From: Craterostigma plantagineum
Lineage: Eukaryota; Streptophyta; Magnoliopsida; Lamiales; Linderniaceae
Direction of reading: 5' to 3'
Assembly: GCA_027422505.1 (NCBI GenBank)
Contig: JAPQWV010000124.1
Span: 1,426,001 to 1,490,000 of the forward strand
Length of the DNA stretch: 64,000 nt
Numbering within the stretch: position 1 is the stretch's first letter; each line of letters begins with the position of its first letter. Positions 22,962-35,000 of this stretch are shown piece by piece. Under the pieces are notes generated by a model, which worked only from the letters and a program-made list of their open reading frames with translations, did no database searches and was not told the origin of the DNA. Made by a program: the position numbers and the translations under genes.

Positions 22962-23659
22962 ATGTCTTCCCCGAAGAACGCAACACCTATACTAATAATC
23001 CTCGGCTTCGCCATCTTTTATTGGGCCGCCATTGCAGACGCTCAGTCGACCACAGATTGCACGAGCGTACTCATAAGCCTTTCGCCATGCTTGAATTACA
23101 TCTCGGGAAATTCATCGAGCCCTTCGACAACTTGCTGCACCCAATTGGGCTCGGTGGTCAACTCTCAGCCCCAATGCCTGTGCCAAGTGATCAATGGGGG
23201 TGGTTCGAACTTGGGCTTGAACATTAACCAGACTCAGGCCATGGCTTTGCCTAAAGCTTGCAATGTCCAAACACCGCCCGCCAGCAAATGCGATGGTAAT
23301 AACTAACAAGATATCAGCTTAGCATATATGTAATGTGGTAATAAGTTATAATAATGATTATTTTTCTTGCTTTTTTGCAGTGGCTTCTCCAACTGGGTCG
23401 CCTAGTTTAACGCCGAATACGCCGAATAACAACGCAGGTAAGGCGTTTGCATTATTATTTCTTTCTTTTTTTTTTAGTGTATTAATATATGATATCTGAG
23501 TAATCGATATATATAGGCAGCGGGTCGAAAGCTGTGCCTTCTCCCGAGAATAGTCCCTCGTCGGGCGCAACTAACGATTTGTGGGCCGTATCTGTTTTTT
23601 CTATTTTCAGCTCTTATAGCATCGGTTCTCAGCGTCGCCTGAGCCTTTTCGTTAAGTGA
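22962..23659 (+). CDS. GPI-anchored lipid-transfer protein, LTPG5-like
   Basis: Three exons: 22962-23295, 23381-23437 and 23517-23659, phase 1 at both junctions. Signal peptide at residues 9-27. The eight-Cys domain reads DCTSVLISLSPCLNYISGN, TTCCTQLGSVV, QCLCQVINGGG, and ALPKACNVQTPPASKC, typical of the LTPG5 group. A Ser/Pro linker follows (ASPTGSPSLTPNTPNN). The annotated frame ends in a charged tail (RRLSLFVK), unusual for a GPI protein. A one-base change near 23608-23612 would instead give FS(S)ALIASVLSVA and a stop at 23640-23642, the expected hydrophobic tail. The real end is probably 23642 with a frame error in the sequence. Role inferred: extracellular lipid carriage. Confidence 0.82.
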
Positions 23660-24054
23660 CATAAGTACTATGTTGTTTACTATTACTATCATTCATTTTT
23701 GTTGTAAACTAGCTGGATTTGTCTGTATCATTTCTTCGCCGTATTTTCGGGTCTTCGCTGAGTTTTCTGTACCGTAATAACAGATATTGGATTTTTATGT
23801 GCCTTATTACATACTTTTGAACAAAAATGAGCACTGCATTACACAAAAGCCTGAAGCTCATAGCAGCACAACACACAATTTTCTTCACATTTGAAATAAA
23901 TGATTGAAGCGCATTACCTCGCTTTAATTTACTGAAGGAAACAAAACAGAGCAGATTTCTAACATTCTTCCGTGTAAATATGAATGCAATGCAATGCAAA
24001 CTTCGACAAAAGCGAAGTTCAGGTAATTCTTCTTCTAGACAGCACAACTGTTTC

Positions 24055-27000
24055 TCAGACAGAAGCAGAATATATCTGCATGTACTCTCTTAAACTGACG
24101 ATGGAGACCTTCTTCTTGATCTCAATCATCAGCTTGTCCAAATCACAAGCAGTCGCTAAATGACCGTAATATACCCTCCTCTTCTCTCCAGTTCTCGGGT
24201 CCAATTCCATGAGTTTAGGGTTGTTTTCATCGTCCTTACCGTAAGAAGGCGAGGATTGCACGCGGGCCCACTCTTTTCGCCCGGCCTTTCCTCTATTGAA
24301 GTGCTCTGATAACCTCAGAGCGTCCCTAAGGCCAGACCTGTCGCCTGAGAACCTCACTATGTGAATGCCTAAGTGGCCTTCTTTCGAATATAAGGATGTG
24401 CATTTCCCAGTTCTGAACCCAAGATCGATCCAAATTTACAAATAAAAAGTAGGCGTGAGAAGAATTCTCAGCAACGAAGATTGCTTATACAGCCCGTGAG
24501 CAGAACGAGGTAAAAGTGCGTGGAACATTATCAGAAGAGACACCGCAGATATAATATATTACCAGTGATATGACCTATTTTCTGCAGTTTAAAATTATAT
24601 CAGATCAAAGAGAGGTCAGAGGCTGGGGCAACTAAGGATTCATTACCACAATAAATCAAGAACATTAAATAAATTCCAATAGGAAAGCAGATTCGATAGT
24701 TCTGAAACAGCTCACACGTCAGAAGTCCCATTGAAAATACAAAAGTGTGTTCTCTTTCTTTTGTTATTTGGAATAACACCATGATAACCCACTTTAAGAA
24801 AGAAAAAGATACTGGACAGTAACTGCTTGACAATTAGACAAATTGGTTACAACCCTATCAGTTACTCATTATATAAGTTGTAGAAAAGAGGGCTTGCCCC
24901 CCAATATCAGTTTGGTACAGCTCTGTCCTGCAGCCCATGACAATTATCGAATAGAACGACTAAGCTAGCAGAGCTTGATATTAATCACTAGAACTCTGTT
25001 TATAATACTATAGTCAAAGAAATGAAACGAACGTTTCATATTGCTTAGGATGATAGCAATAGCAGGAAGTCATAAGCACTTCAGGCTACAAGAAGCAAAC
25101 ACCAACTTCGAAATACACGGAGCATGAGATCCGATTAATTGATTCTATGACTTATCTCAAACTAAATCGTGTCCCAACATAAGACACCAGTGATGCAAAT
25201 CAGTCTCCTATGACACCTTTTTGGCAGCAGGAGAACAGAACATTCAGATACGCATAACTACTGCCTTCAAACACAGAAGTCAATATATTGGATTTTATTG
25301 GGTTATTCTTCAGAAAATTGAAATTTAACGGCAAATTGCAGACCTCTATCTCAAAACTGACTGGCACAAGACATGTAAGACTAATAAAGCACAAAGACTA
25401 ATAAAGCACAAACAACTTACGAATGATGTAATAATGAAAAGCAGCATTCATGCTTAAGAGTGAAGCTATAAAGGAGCAGAGGTTTCTAATACCTCTAAGA
25501 ACACTATCCATGACTCTGTTCCCTAAACCTTCCATACGTCCTTCTTTACCTTTTCCTTTGCCAGTATTATGAACTAACACAGCAGGTGGCCACATGATCA
25601 GATCATTTTGATTCGCTTCTACTTCATCAGCAGAAAGCTTTTGGTAAGCTTTTGAATTGTCGGGTTCCAATGAATAATTCCAGCCCATGAGAATGCACAA
25701 AGCCTTATGAAAGGCAAGGTGGTCCACCAATGATTCTGCACCTTCTGAGTGGTATGAGTGCATAATGGCAGTGTGGGTATCAGGAAAAGTTTTTAACGAC
25801 CTGTATGTTTATATCAAACCGCGTAGTACTTTGAGAGAACTGGGACAGTGCTAGACAATAAGAAGATAATATGCTGCGATTTCAGCATTCTTAGTAGTTG
25901 GATACAACAATCAAACGGTAAAAAATAAGATATGATTTCCAGAGAGTTTATGAATCCGAGATGAACTCAAATCAATCAAGATCCAAGAAGACTCACTATG
26001 GCAGGTAATAGATTAAGTAAAGGTTTTGGATATTTCCATTCAACGATTCATCCACACATACACGTAGCATAAATTCTTCCACATACCTTTAACGTTTATA
26101 CTTCCACCGATGACCAAATTCAAGAACTTGGTCTTCTTGGAAAACTATATTTTTCTTTTTGTAATTTGGTTCACTGTGTCATATTATGGTTCTGCTCAGA
26201 TAAGAAATGAAAAACCACACACAGTGGTCTGAATTATCAATAGAAAAGAATGTAGCAAAGTGTCTATGCTGCCAAGAAATCAAATCTTCAGATGAGGCAG
26301 AGATGTGATATACTATAGCATCAAAGGCAGATCTCTAGTGTTAAAATGCAGAGTAGCTACATTAAAAAAAACAGCTTAGATCATTAGCACCTGAAATTTT
26401 CGAAGAACCTCATATCTACAGAGAGCATAGGCAGGAGATATATTATAATAAACATAAATAACGAATGTGGTCAAGTAAAGCTAGTGAGAAACAGATCTCG
26501 GCAGCCAAACATACTTGTAACAGATCTTCCTTTAACATCAGCAATGAAGCAGAATAAGAACCACCGAAACAAATTGTACGCATAACTTGATGTCCAGCAC
26601 AGAAAATAAATGGTAAGGTATCAAGAAGCTTCAAGAAATATAGATCAACCCTGCAATTTGGATCTGCTGTCTTCTGATCATTGTGAAGTAAAGCGAACAG
26701 CAAATAACTACCTAAGTGCGCCAAAAACAACATAATACAAGCTAATGACCAAAAGGAAATTTTACAAGACACAACAACAAGAATATAAAGAATCAGTTAG
26801 ATTCAAAAACAGCGCACTGGTGTCCGTGTTACAATCTTCAGGGAGGAATGAATATATCATTAACAGGAAGGTTTTCTAAAATTACAAAAATCTCATTGGC
26901 AACCAATGAAAAGAAGGTTTCCTGTTGGTACCTTCTATACCAATAAACATTTCAAGAAAACGGAGCTGCGTCTTCTCAACCAAAGGCCACAACGATTCTT

Positions 27001-28643
27001 AAAAAAGGCAAGCCTTGATTTATACTCGAACAAGGCTATACGAACCTGCTGTCAAAGCAATTCCCTTAAAACCCATAGTAACAAACTCTACATTTTATTG
27101 ATAACCTAGTAATTATGCCGAATCTCCAAAATTATGCTAAGCAATGGCATTTCTGTCCTACATTACTCTGGCCCAAAATTCGAGCTGCAGGTTAACACAC
27201 CTGGCCCAAGATTCGAGGCACGGGTTCAAAAAAATACTAACATATCCTAATCCTGGGACAATAATTTGCTACATATAAACATTTGTCTTTTTATATAACG
27301 TCCACCACCACTTGTAAGTAATCTAATCTGAAGAAGGCAAAGCTGCCTGATATAACAAATATCAATCATTGATGCAGACCTCAGAAAGGAGACTAAAGAA
27401 AACAGTAATAAGACAACGGTGTGTTAGCAAAATGCCTAACTACAAAATCTCAATAATTTTGACGCATTAGAGTTGTGCATCACCAAAAGGTACGGATCTA
27501 CACTTCTCCACGTCATACGAGAAAACATCAAACAAACCAGCGGTAATGATGCCACATAAGGAGTATGGAAATAAGCAAGTTACGAACAAACACCACATCT
27601 ACGTTCAAAATTAATTCCTGAATAAAAACAATTATATTAACATCCGCAAAAAAATGTAACTTCCCCATACCGGCATAATCTAAAAGTCCACATCTAATTA
27701 GTTAAGAGTCAAATCTAAACCAGCATAAGAACTCAAATAGGCACAGGCACAGCACAAAGTCTTTGCCATAAACAATAAGGCAATGTCACTCCTATACCCA
27801 ATCAAGAACAATATCGGAGTAGAAAGAAACCACAGAAACAGGAAGCAGCATAAACACACTTAACCAACTCACTGCATTAATCACCGACGCCACATAAAAT
27901 GAAGCAAACAACCAATAAATACCATATCCAATAAAATTGACAAACGCATTATCCAACCTGCCACTACATGCGAGGCATGAGACGGGCCCTTGTCTCCCAT
28001 CCGCCAAATACTTCTTCTTCCTACTCCCACTCTCAAATATCAAATTCACAAAATGCAAGAACGCCTTCTTTAACTTCTCCCCATCCACCTCGACTTGCCT
28101 TACACGGTCGCTCACCCTCAAATTCTTGGAAGCCCTCGATTCAATATCACGCCTTTCACTCGTCCCAGGAACACTAGCACCTCCATACTGCAAAAGCTGT
28201 TGTCTCTGCCTTCCATAACCATCACCATCCCTATCGAATTCCCCAAACTTCCTTTTCAAGGATTCCGCATTCTGGACAACAAATTCTTGGCCAACGACGA
28301 AATCAGGCCTCATGGGTTGGAAATGGGGGAACTGTGGCCGCTGTAAAGATGCAAACTTCTCGTAATCAGGCGGCAATGCAAAGTAGGATCGCACCGATCC
28401 ATCGATGAGGGTGATTGTCCGGCGCTCAAGCATGTGGAAACCATACGACGGTGGAGGAGGAAGATCATTCGATGGGTAAAACGGGCGTGGATGCGATTGA
28501 GATGCGAAATTAGGGTTGGGGTTAGAAGAAGTCGCGCCGGCCGATGGTTTAGCCGTGGATTTCTCTGGTCTAGGATTCGGGTCTGCGACGCCTTTGTTGC
28601 GGTGGTGCGAAGAGCTGGACGGAGGCGGCGGTTTGGGCGGCAT
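24055..28643 (-). CDS. XS-domain protein with XS-type zinc finger
   Basis: Minus-strand exons 28643-27958, 25800-25493 and about 24410-24055. The start is taken as the ATG opening MPPKPPPPSSSSHH; an in-frame ATG lies 39 nt upstream. Residues 1-100 are Pro/Ser-rich and disordered. A Cys-His finger is split across the first intron (GPVSCLACSG | ..MHSYHSEGAESLVDHLAFHK). Then comes the XS domain: LIMWPPAVLVHNT, DLGFRTGKCTSLYSKEGHLG, VRFSGDRSGLRDALRLSEHF. XS domains occur in SGS3-like RNA-binding proteins of plant RNA silencing; function of this member is not known. Introns are long (2.16 and about 1.1 kb). The acceptor expected just before DLGF reads CG, not AG, and no alternative keeps the frame, so the third exon's edge is uncertain. 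Confidence 0.75.
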
Positions 28644-28844
28644 AGTTAGTGGATCGCCAAGAAAAATGCTGAATAGCTCCAAGCCAAAGAAGATAAGCTA
28701 TCCCGGCGCTAAATTCTTCTGCCGGCGTTAAGTTAAAGCCCAATCATATGACGAAATCAACGTCGACGCCGCCGGCGAGCTCAGTCGTTACGAAAAATCA
28801 GAAATTTCCGCTTTTCCTCCTATATTTATTACTTATGCAATTTT

Positions 28845-28895
28845 GGGTCTTTTAAAAAAATGGCCCTTGACTCAGTCAATATTAAAAAAATAGCC
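28845..28895 (+). repeat. Left terminal inverted repeat of the MULE
   Basis: Pairs with 36125-36174 read in reverse. Shared blocks are TTTAAAAAAATGGCC and TTAAAAAAATAGCCT, separated by a diverged ttgac-type spacer. Confidence 0.8.
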
Positions 28896-29210
28896 TTGTT
28901 GACGTTTTTTTTTTGTCAATGGCCTTCATTTTAATTAACTGTTAACCATCTTCTTTAAACCCTCGTTAATTAACTAGAAATAAAAGAAAAAGAAAAATAA
29001 ATATACATACATAATCTGTATATATATAAAAGGAACGAAACTCCATTTAAATGGGTGTAAATGCGTAATAATTACTATACCAACCCAGATCGATCCATCC
29101 TTTCTTCTTCATCGTTTCTAAAGAAAAACACAGCCTCATTTTCGTCACTAAGTCGAACTCGAAGTCTGCGAAACAAGTCTGGAAGGAAAAACCCAGCTCT
29201 AACTCTTTAC

Positions 29211-30086
29211 AGTAAGTTTTTTCTTTTTGAATTACGAATTTTTACTCTCCAAATTACGTGATTTTGTCATTTACGTGATGTTTGGCCACGAGAATTTTGA
29301 ATTTCTAGTCGGAAAGACGAAACTCGTGGTCATGCTTCATGGAACCCGCACATATATCCACAAGGGCCCCATGCATTAGATCTGGGGACCCGCGCATGTT
29401 TACACGGTCCCCGCACGCTGGGGCAGGGGCCACGCGCACTGGAGCACGGGTCCGCGCGCGCTAGAGCACGGGACCCAGGCATCAGTTCACGGGCCCCAGG
29501 CGCTGGCGCTGGGGTCCCGCACATCAGTGCAGTGCGCGCGCGCAATGGAGCACGGGTCCGCGCGCGCTAGAGCACGGGACCCGGGCATCAGTTCACGGGC
29601 CCCAGGCGCTGGCGCTGGGGTCCCGCATGCAGTGCGCGCGCGCAATGGAGCACGGGTCCGCGCGCGCTAGAGCACGGGACCCGGGCATCAGTTCAGGGTC
29701 CCCGCTCGCTGGTGCCTGGGTTCCGTGCATCAGTGCAGGGGGCGCGCGCACTGGAGCAGGGGTCCCGCGCATCAGTGCATGGGCCGTCCTAAGGCATGGG
29801 TCCCGCGCACTAAGTCGTGGTCTCGCGCTCTAGAGCTTGGGTCCCATGCAGGGGTCCGTGCTTATATGTTAGGGTTTTCGATAGCTGTTAGGGTTTTCGA
29901 AAGCTGTTAGGGGTTTGGAAGCTGTTAGGGCTTTAATTATGCCTAGAAATCACGTTAGCAAACACAACTATGGTTTCTGCAAACTATTGTTTTCGCGTTT
30001 TTGCAAACTATTGTTTTTGCAAACTAGGGTTTCGCAAACTAGGGTTTTGCAAACTACGGTTCTGATAAATTTTACTTCTATTGCAG
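29211..30086 (+). other. Leader intron of the MULE transposase gene, filled with GGGACCC repeats
   Basis: A donor GTAAGT at 29211 and an acceptor TTGCAG ending at 30086 bracket the repeat array, ten bases before the transposase ATG at 30096. The stretch 29338-29850 has three copies of a 100-106 bp unit (starting points near 29441, 29547 and 29647) rich in GGGTCC/GGGACC. After it come several copies of gcaaactagggttt/gcaaactattgttt at about 29978-30060. Confidence 0.55.
29338..29850. repeat. GGGACCC-rich tandem repeat array A
   Basis: GC-rich block in an AT-rich neighbourhood. Recurrent motifs are cacgggacccgggcatcagt, cacgggtccgcgcgcgctag and ggcgctggcgctggggtccc. Confidence 0.85.
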
Positions 30087-30095
30087 GGGGTAATC

Positions 30096-31400
30096 ATGAC
30101 GATCACTAACATTGTGTTCCAAGTCGAGGGTCAGTGGATAATTGGCGAGGACAATACCTCGAAGTGGTGTCCTCTTCCTACTCATAGATGGCAATCAATC
30201 TTGGTCGATGAGGAAACATGCACGTTAGATGACGTGAAGGATGAAATTGTGAAGGTTTTGTCGCTATGCAGCGAGAATTCTAAACTCACGTTAAGCTACA
30301 TGCCTAGCGTAGTTTACGATTTCCCACGACCCATCTACATCGAGAATGACTACGGTATACGTGCATACCTTGGTTTTGGTGGTCCACAGTCTAGACCCAT
30401 GCTCCATGTTGAGGCTGCATCCTTTGTCAGTGTCACACCACCACAAGCTCATCTTAATGATGAATCGAATTTCAATGTGGGTCTAATAGAGCAGTGCGAC
30501 GCAAATGAGGAAATTCATCCCGTGGAAGGTTACATGGGCGACACATCTAACTACCACTGTTCTGAATACGAGGGTTTTCAAGAAGATCAAACCGGACCGT
30601 GGGAGAATCAAAATGAGAATGAAGATGATACGTTCGAACAACCCGAGGAACAGTATGCTTCGGAAAGTGATAATGACGATGTCACAATGGCGGAGCATAA
30701 CTCTCCACATGCTGACGACGGCACGTATGGATTCGGGGATGGTTCAAGCCTGTTTGTTGGTCAGGAATTTCGGGACAAGAAGGAAGTCAAGGACGTGATT
30801 ACTAAAGTCGCCCTTGATGCGTGTTTCGAGTTCAAATTGGTCCGGTCAAATAAAACCATGTACGTAGCGAAATGCGCAACCAAAGGATGCACATGGCGAG
30901 TACGAGCTGCACAGAACAAGGACTCCCCTTTTTTCTCAATCAGAACTTACTGCGGCAAGCACACCTGCGGGTTTCTCATCGTCGCCGTAGACATCGGCAA
31001 GGAAGTTCGTCAGTTGTCTCACAAGTTCTGCTGAAACATTTCACCGGTCCTAAAGACATTCCACCACCCAAGACAATCATGTCGATGATGCAGAACAAGG
31101 GAGTAGATGTCTCGTACTACAAGGCTTGGAAAGGGAAGCAACTAGCGTCGGACGAATTAGTTGGTAACAGGGACGATTGTTACGGTTTACTCCCGGCCTA
31201 CTTGGATGCGTTGAGGCAAGCAAACGTTGACAGCATCACGGATTGGGAGATGGACGAAGAAAGGAGGTTCAAATATATGTTCTTAGCATACGGCGCATGC
31301 GTTAGGGGATTTGCATACATGAGGAAAGTCGTATCTATCGATGCAACTTTTTTGAAGGGAAAATATAAAGGAGTTTTGCTCATTGCTACGGCGCAAGATG
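30096..31400 (+). pseudogene. Truncated MULE transposase
   Basis: The ATG at 30096 begins MTITNIVFQVEG. Residues about 225-290 form the MuDR-type N-terminal zinc region (FVGQEFRDKKEVKDVI, KCATKGCTWRVRAAQ, IRTYCGKHTC). One missing base in the T run near 30971 shifts the frame; the continuation SHRRRRHRQGSSSVVSQVL, KTIMSMMQNKGVDVSYYKAW is intact to VVSIDATFLKGKYKGVLLI, the start of the RNase-H-like DDE domain with its first Asp. The gene ends at ATAQDG, where GTGAAC (31401) may be a splice donor. The following GGGACCC array is not followed by the remaining domain, so two catalytic residues are gone. The element cannot encode its own active transposase. Confidence 0.82.
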
Positions 31401-31830
31401 GTGAACTCACGCACGGGACCCGTGCTTATGTGCGCGGACCCATGCTTAATTGCTTGGGACCGTGCGCATAAGTTTGGGACCATGCGCAGCAGACCGGACC
31501 CGTGCGCATTTTTATTGACTAGTCAACAATCATTGGTAAATTATTATTGTCTGTACTGACGTACTCACTTTTTCTGCGCATGTCAGTGTAATCAATGCCT
31601 TGTCAGTGTAACCTTCATACGAAAAAAGAAATTAAATACTAATGATAAAATATTAAAATTGTGCATGGTCCCCAAACTTATGTGATGTGGTCCGGGCCCA
31701 TGTGCAGTGGACCCGCGCTAGATGATGCGCGGGACCCTTGCTCGATGACTACTGCAGGGGACCCTAGTTTAAAAGCAAGGGACCCGTGCTCAAACGCAAG
31801 GGTCCCATGCTTATGTGAGTTGACTAGTCA
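31400..31830. repeat. GGGACCC-rich repeat array B
   Basis: Short gggacccgtgc, gggaccatgcgc and gggtcccatgc units sit between the truncated transposase and the Ulp1-like gene. Two copies of a segment containing gactagtcaacaatcatt (31519 and 31819) with similar downstream sequence show a local duplication. It occupies the place where the rest of the transposase should be. Confidence 0.75.
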
Positions 31831-32065
31831 ACAATCATTCGTCAATTAGTGGTCTCTGTTACTTTTTTCGTTATATTGTCAGTGTCATAACAGTCGATTT
31901 GATGTGATTAGAAATAAAATATTTATAATTGCTTGTCATGTCATCATTAATGCTTATTCAGATGAATTTACACAAATTTACATAGCAACAACGTGCGAGG
32001 GTTTTCATAAAAATTATTTAAATAAACCATACAGGCCACTTGAATAAAATAAAAATTACATTCAA

Positions 32066-35000
32066 CTATTTTGGACCAAACCAAGAACCCCAGTCCTTAC
32101 GGAAAATACAAATTGTAAGAAATTTCCTAAAATCTACAATATCCTTCTGTGTCAGATTGGAGACGTCGTCACCTCGAAACATGAGGCTCATTGCCGCTCG
32201 CAACACATGTACGCCGCATTCTCCCCTGAAACGTTACACACTTATACAGAAATCATCGTAAAATTTAATGAAATAATAATGAATGAAACTTACATTCCTT
32301 GCTGTTTGGCGAACCTCGGATGACGCTCAACTTTCCATTTCTTAAACCGTGTCTTGATACATCCCATGAAGACCAATATCGCCGGAATCATTAATTGAAG
32401 TGGCAGCAATGCTTTGTTAAGGTTGCGCATGTCCTTGTCGCAAGACTCGTCGGAGTCGTATATCGTCATCGTCTTCTGCCTCCAATCAGCGACGCATAGC
32501 ACCCAATGTGCTATCGTTTGCACGGGGAAGACGATGCAATCCGCGTTCATCCATGAGATCGACGGCCATCCATCCTGAAGTCCTCTCGCGTAATGGGACC
32601 ATAACGAAAGCATCCCATTTATGACTTTTCCGTTGTCGAAGCCGTCGAGTTCGATACATGTCTTGAATGCGTAAGACATGTACGCAACATTCTTCGACGC
32701 AAATGAATGGGTCTGCTGCATGTCCAGGAACCCTCTCATTGCTTCATTCATATGCTGAAAAACCAAAACAACTTGGGCTTTACAATTATAGTTCATTGCA
32801 AAATTAATAGTTCAAGTCGCATACCATGTCATCGAGCCACTTCGTTGGCGTGTATAGATCCTCAAACCATCCACGTCTATGCCTGTCGACCGAGCACTCC
32901 TTGTACTCGTCGTCAGTCAAGGCCCGTATTTCGCTCTCTATGGCCCCCCACACGAGGATCTTCTTAGAAATATGGACTTCTACGGCCGATAGACTCGCTT
33001 TCATCTGACCGGTCGACGGAAGCTCAGTGAACGGCGACTGCAGCCACTTGGACGGATTCTTCTGCCGCCCTTCCGGGGTCACGTCGGCCACACCTTTACC
33101 CCTATCAGCCACCGTCGACTGATCCGCAACCGTCGACTGATCAGCCACCGTCGACTGATCCGCAACCGTCGACTGATCCGCAAATGCCGAATATTGCAGC
33201 ATCGACTGATCCCAGTCGAGGCCCCTCCAAGTAGATGGGTCGACCTCATAAAATGTCTCGCACTGCGCGCCGTATTCATCGTCCAATTGCTGCGATGGAT
33301 CCCGCCTCGCAAATTGCGCCCATGGATACTCATTTGCCGGCCATCCCCATCCGCTCGAACTGGGTGGATCCTGCCCCGCAAATTGCGTCCACCCAGTCGA
33401 AGTCGCCTCGTCGTCTACGATACATATTAAATTGTAAGTTACGGCGTGTATTAAATTTGAATTAGGGGTAAAGATAGTTACCGCAACGAGGCGCGTCGGT
33501 ATGTGTACGTGGACCGAATAAATTCTTCCAATCACCCCGAAGCTCTTGCAACTGATCCGCAACGCCGCCGATGCTTTCGCCCAGACCTTGCATCGAGTTG
33601 AACCGCTCCTCATAGAAGTCGGAGCGTCGATCGTAATCGTCTCGGAATTGCGCAAAGCCGTCTCGGAATTGCGAAAACTCGTTCTCGAGATGCTCGAACC
33701 GACCGCTAAGTGCGTCGAAGCCGCTGCTAAACGTGTCGAGCCGATTGCCAAATTCATCGAATCGCCGGTCCACGTGGCGTGCAAATTCGTCATACTGGTC
33801 CGACGATGGCCCATACCCGTGCGATGGCCCATACCCGTGCGATGGCCCTGGCATTGGCGGCGACCTCGGCGGCGTATGGAAGTTGCCTCCATGCATGGAC
33901 GGCGGCTCGTAGTCAGAGCCCATGCCCCTCTCTTCGTCTTGCCGTGATCTGATAGAGAGCTGAGGGACGGACTCTGCTTCGTAATTGGGTTCGTTTGCCG
34001 CCCGTCGGCCAAGATGTCCTACAGCCGCACGACGACTGCACCTAACTTCCACCCCGTCCATCAGTAGGCTCGCCACCCTATCGTACACGTCGTCGTGTGG
34101 CGCGGCGACCTCGAAGTCGCTGTAGCAAAATAATCGGCCCGCGTCTCTTCTCCAATCGGCACTAGTAGACCTCGTACATCGGACCCGCGCACAGTCTCGG
34201 CAACATCCACCAACTTCGGACATCCCTTCCGGGGCCAATTCCTCGTGACCCACCGGCATATACGCGGCCTCGCCCACTCTCTACGTTCAGCATATTTATC
34301 AGCGATGGCCGGTATGCACTCATATGCTAATATCTGAAGACAAAGAAATGGATATTAGCAAACAGACGAAACCCTAAACTCACAAAGTCATTCAAATATA
34401 AAACCATAACCTGAAGTGGATGTACGAATCCACTGATCAGCTTACTTTCCTTATTAGCGTCAAAATCTTGTTTCAGCGACCGTAGTGCCGCTTTGAAAGC
34501 CACGGTCCCCCAAGGATAACGCTCGAAGGCCTCTGAGTCTTCGACTAAGTAAACGATCCAAGACGGAAGTGGTATCCTTCTTGGAAGGTCGGGGCAGCAA
34601 GACGTACCCCGCAAAGTACAGGTTGGCCAACTTCAACTTCTCGTCATTAACGCGCACCGTGGAGTTCGCAGCCAACTCCTCCAACCGCTGCTTAACGTGC
34701 GACAATTTAAGCGTTAGCGCCGTTTTCCTCGGGAAATGACGACGGACGAATTCATCCGTTTGGTTCACCGCCGGTTCGGCTGCGAACTTCAGCCCCGTGA
34801 TTAAGCAATACTCCGTTTTTGAAAAACGGAGCGGTTTCTTCCCGATGATCATCCAAAGCTCGTCACGATTGTGAAGTTGCGTCTGGCGCTTGATGAGATA
34901 CCACAACAGCTGCGCCGACAAATTGAAATTGGCGGCAGCGTTGACGAGCCTGCCGAACGGACTCCCTTCCGTAAAAACTGCCAGCTCATCCTCGTTTAGC

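Noticed and set aside
29880..29940. Telomere-like ttagggttt motifs
   Set aside because: Only a few ttagggttttcg units occur, inside the MULE leader intron. They are not a run of TTTAGGG and sit among other short repeats, so an internal telomere is not supported.
33546..33947. 133-aa plus-strand frame opposite the Ulp1-like gene
   Set aside because: It mirrors the coiled-coil exon on the other strand, where DUF1985 and Ulp1 domains and splice sites support the minus gene.
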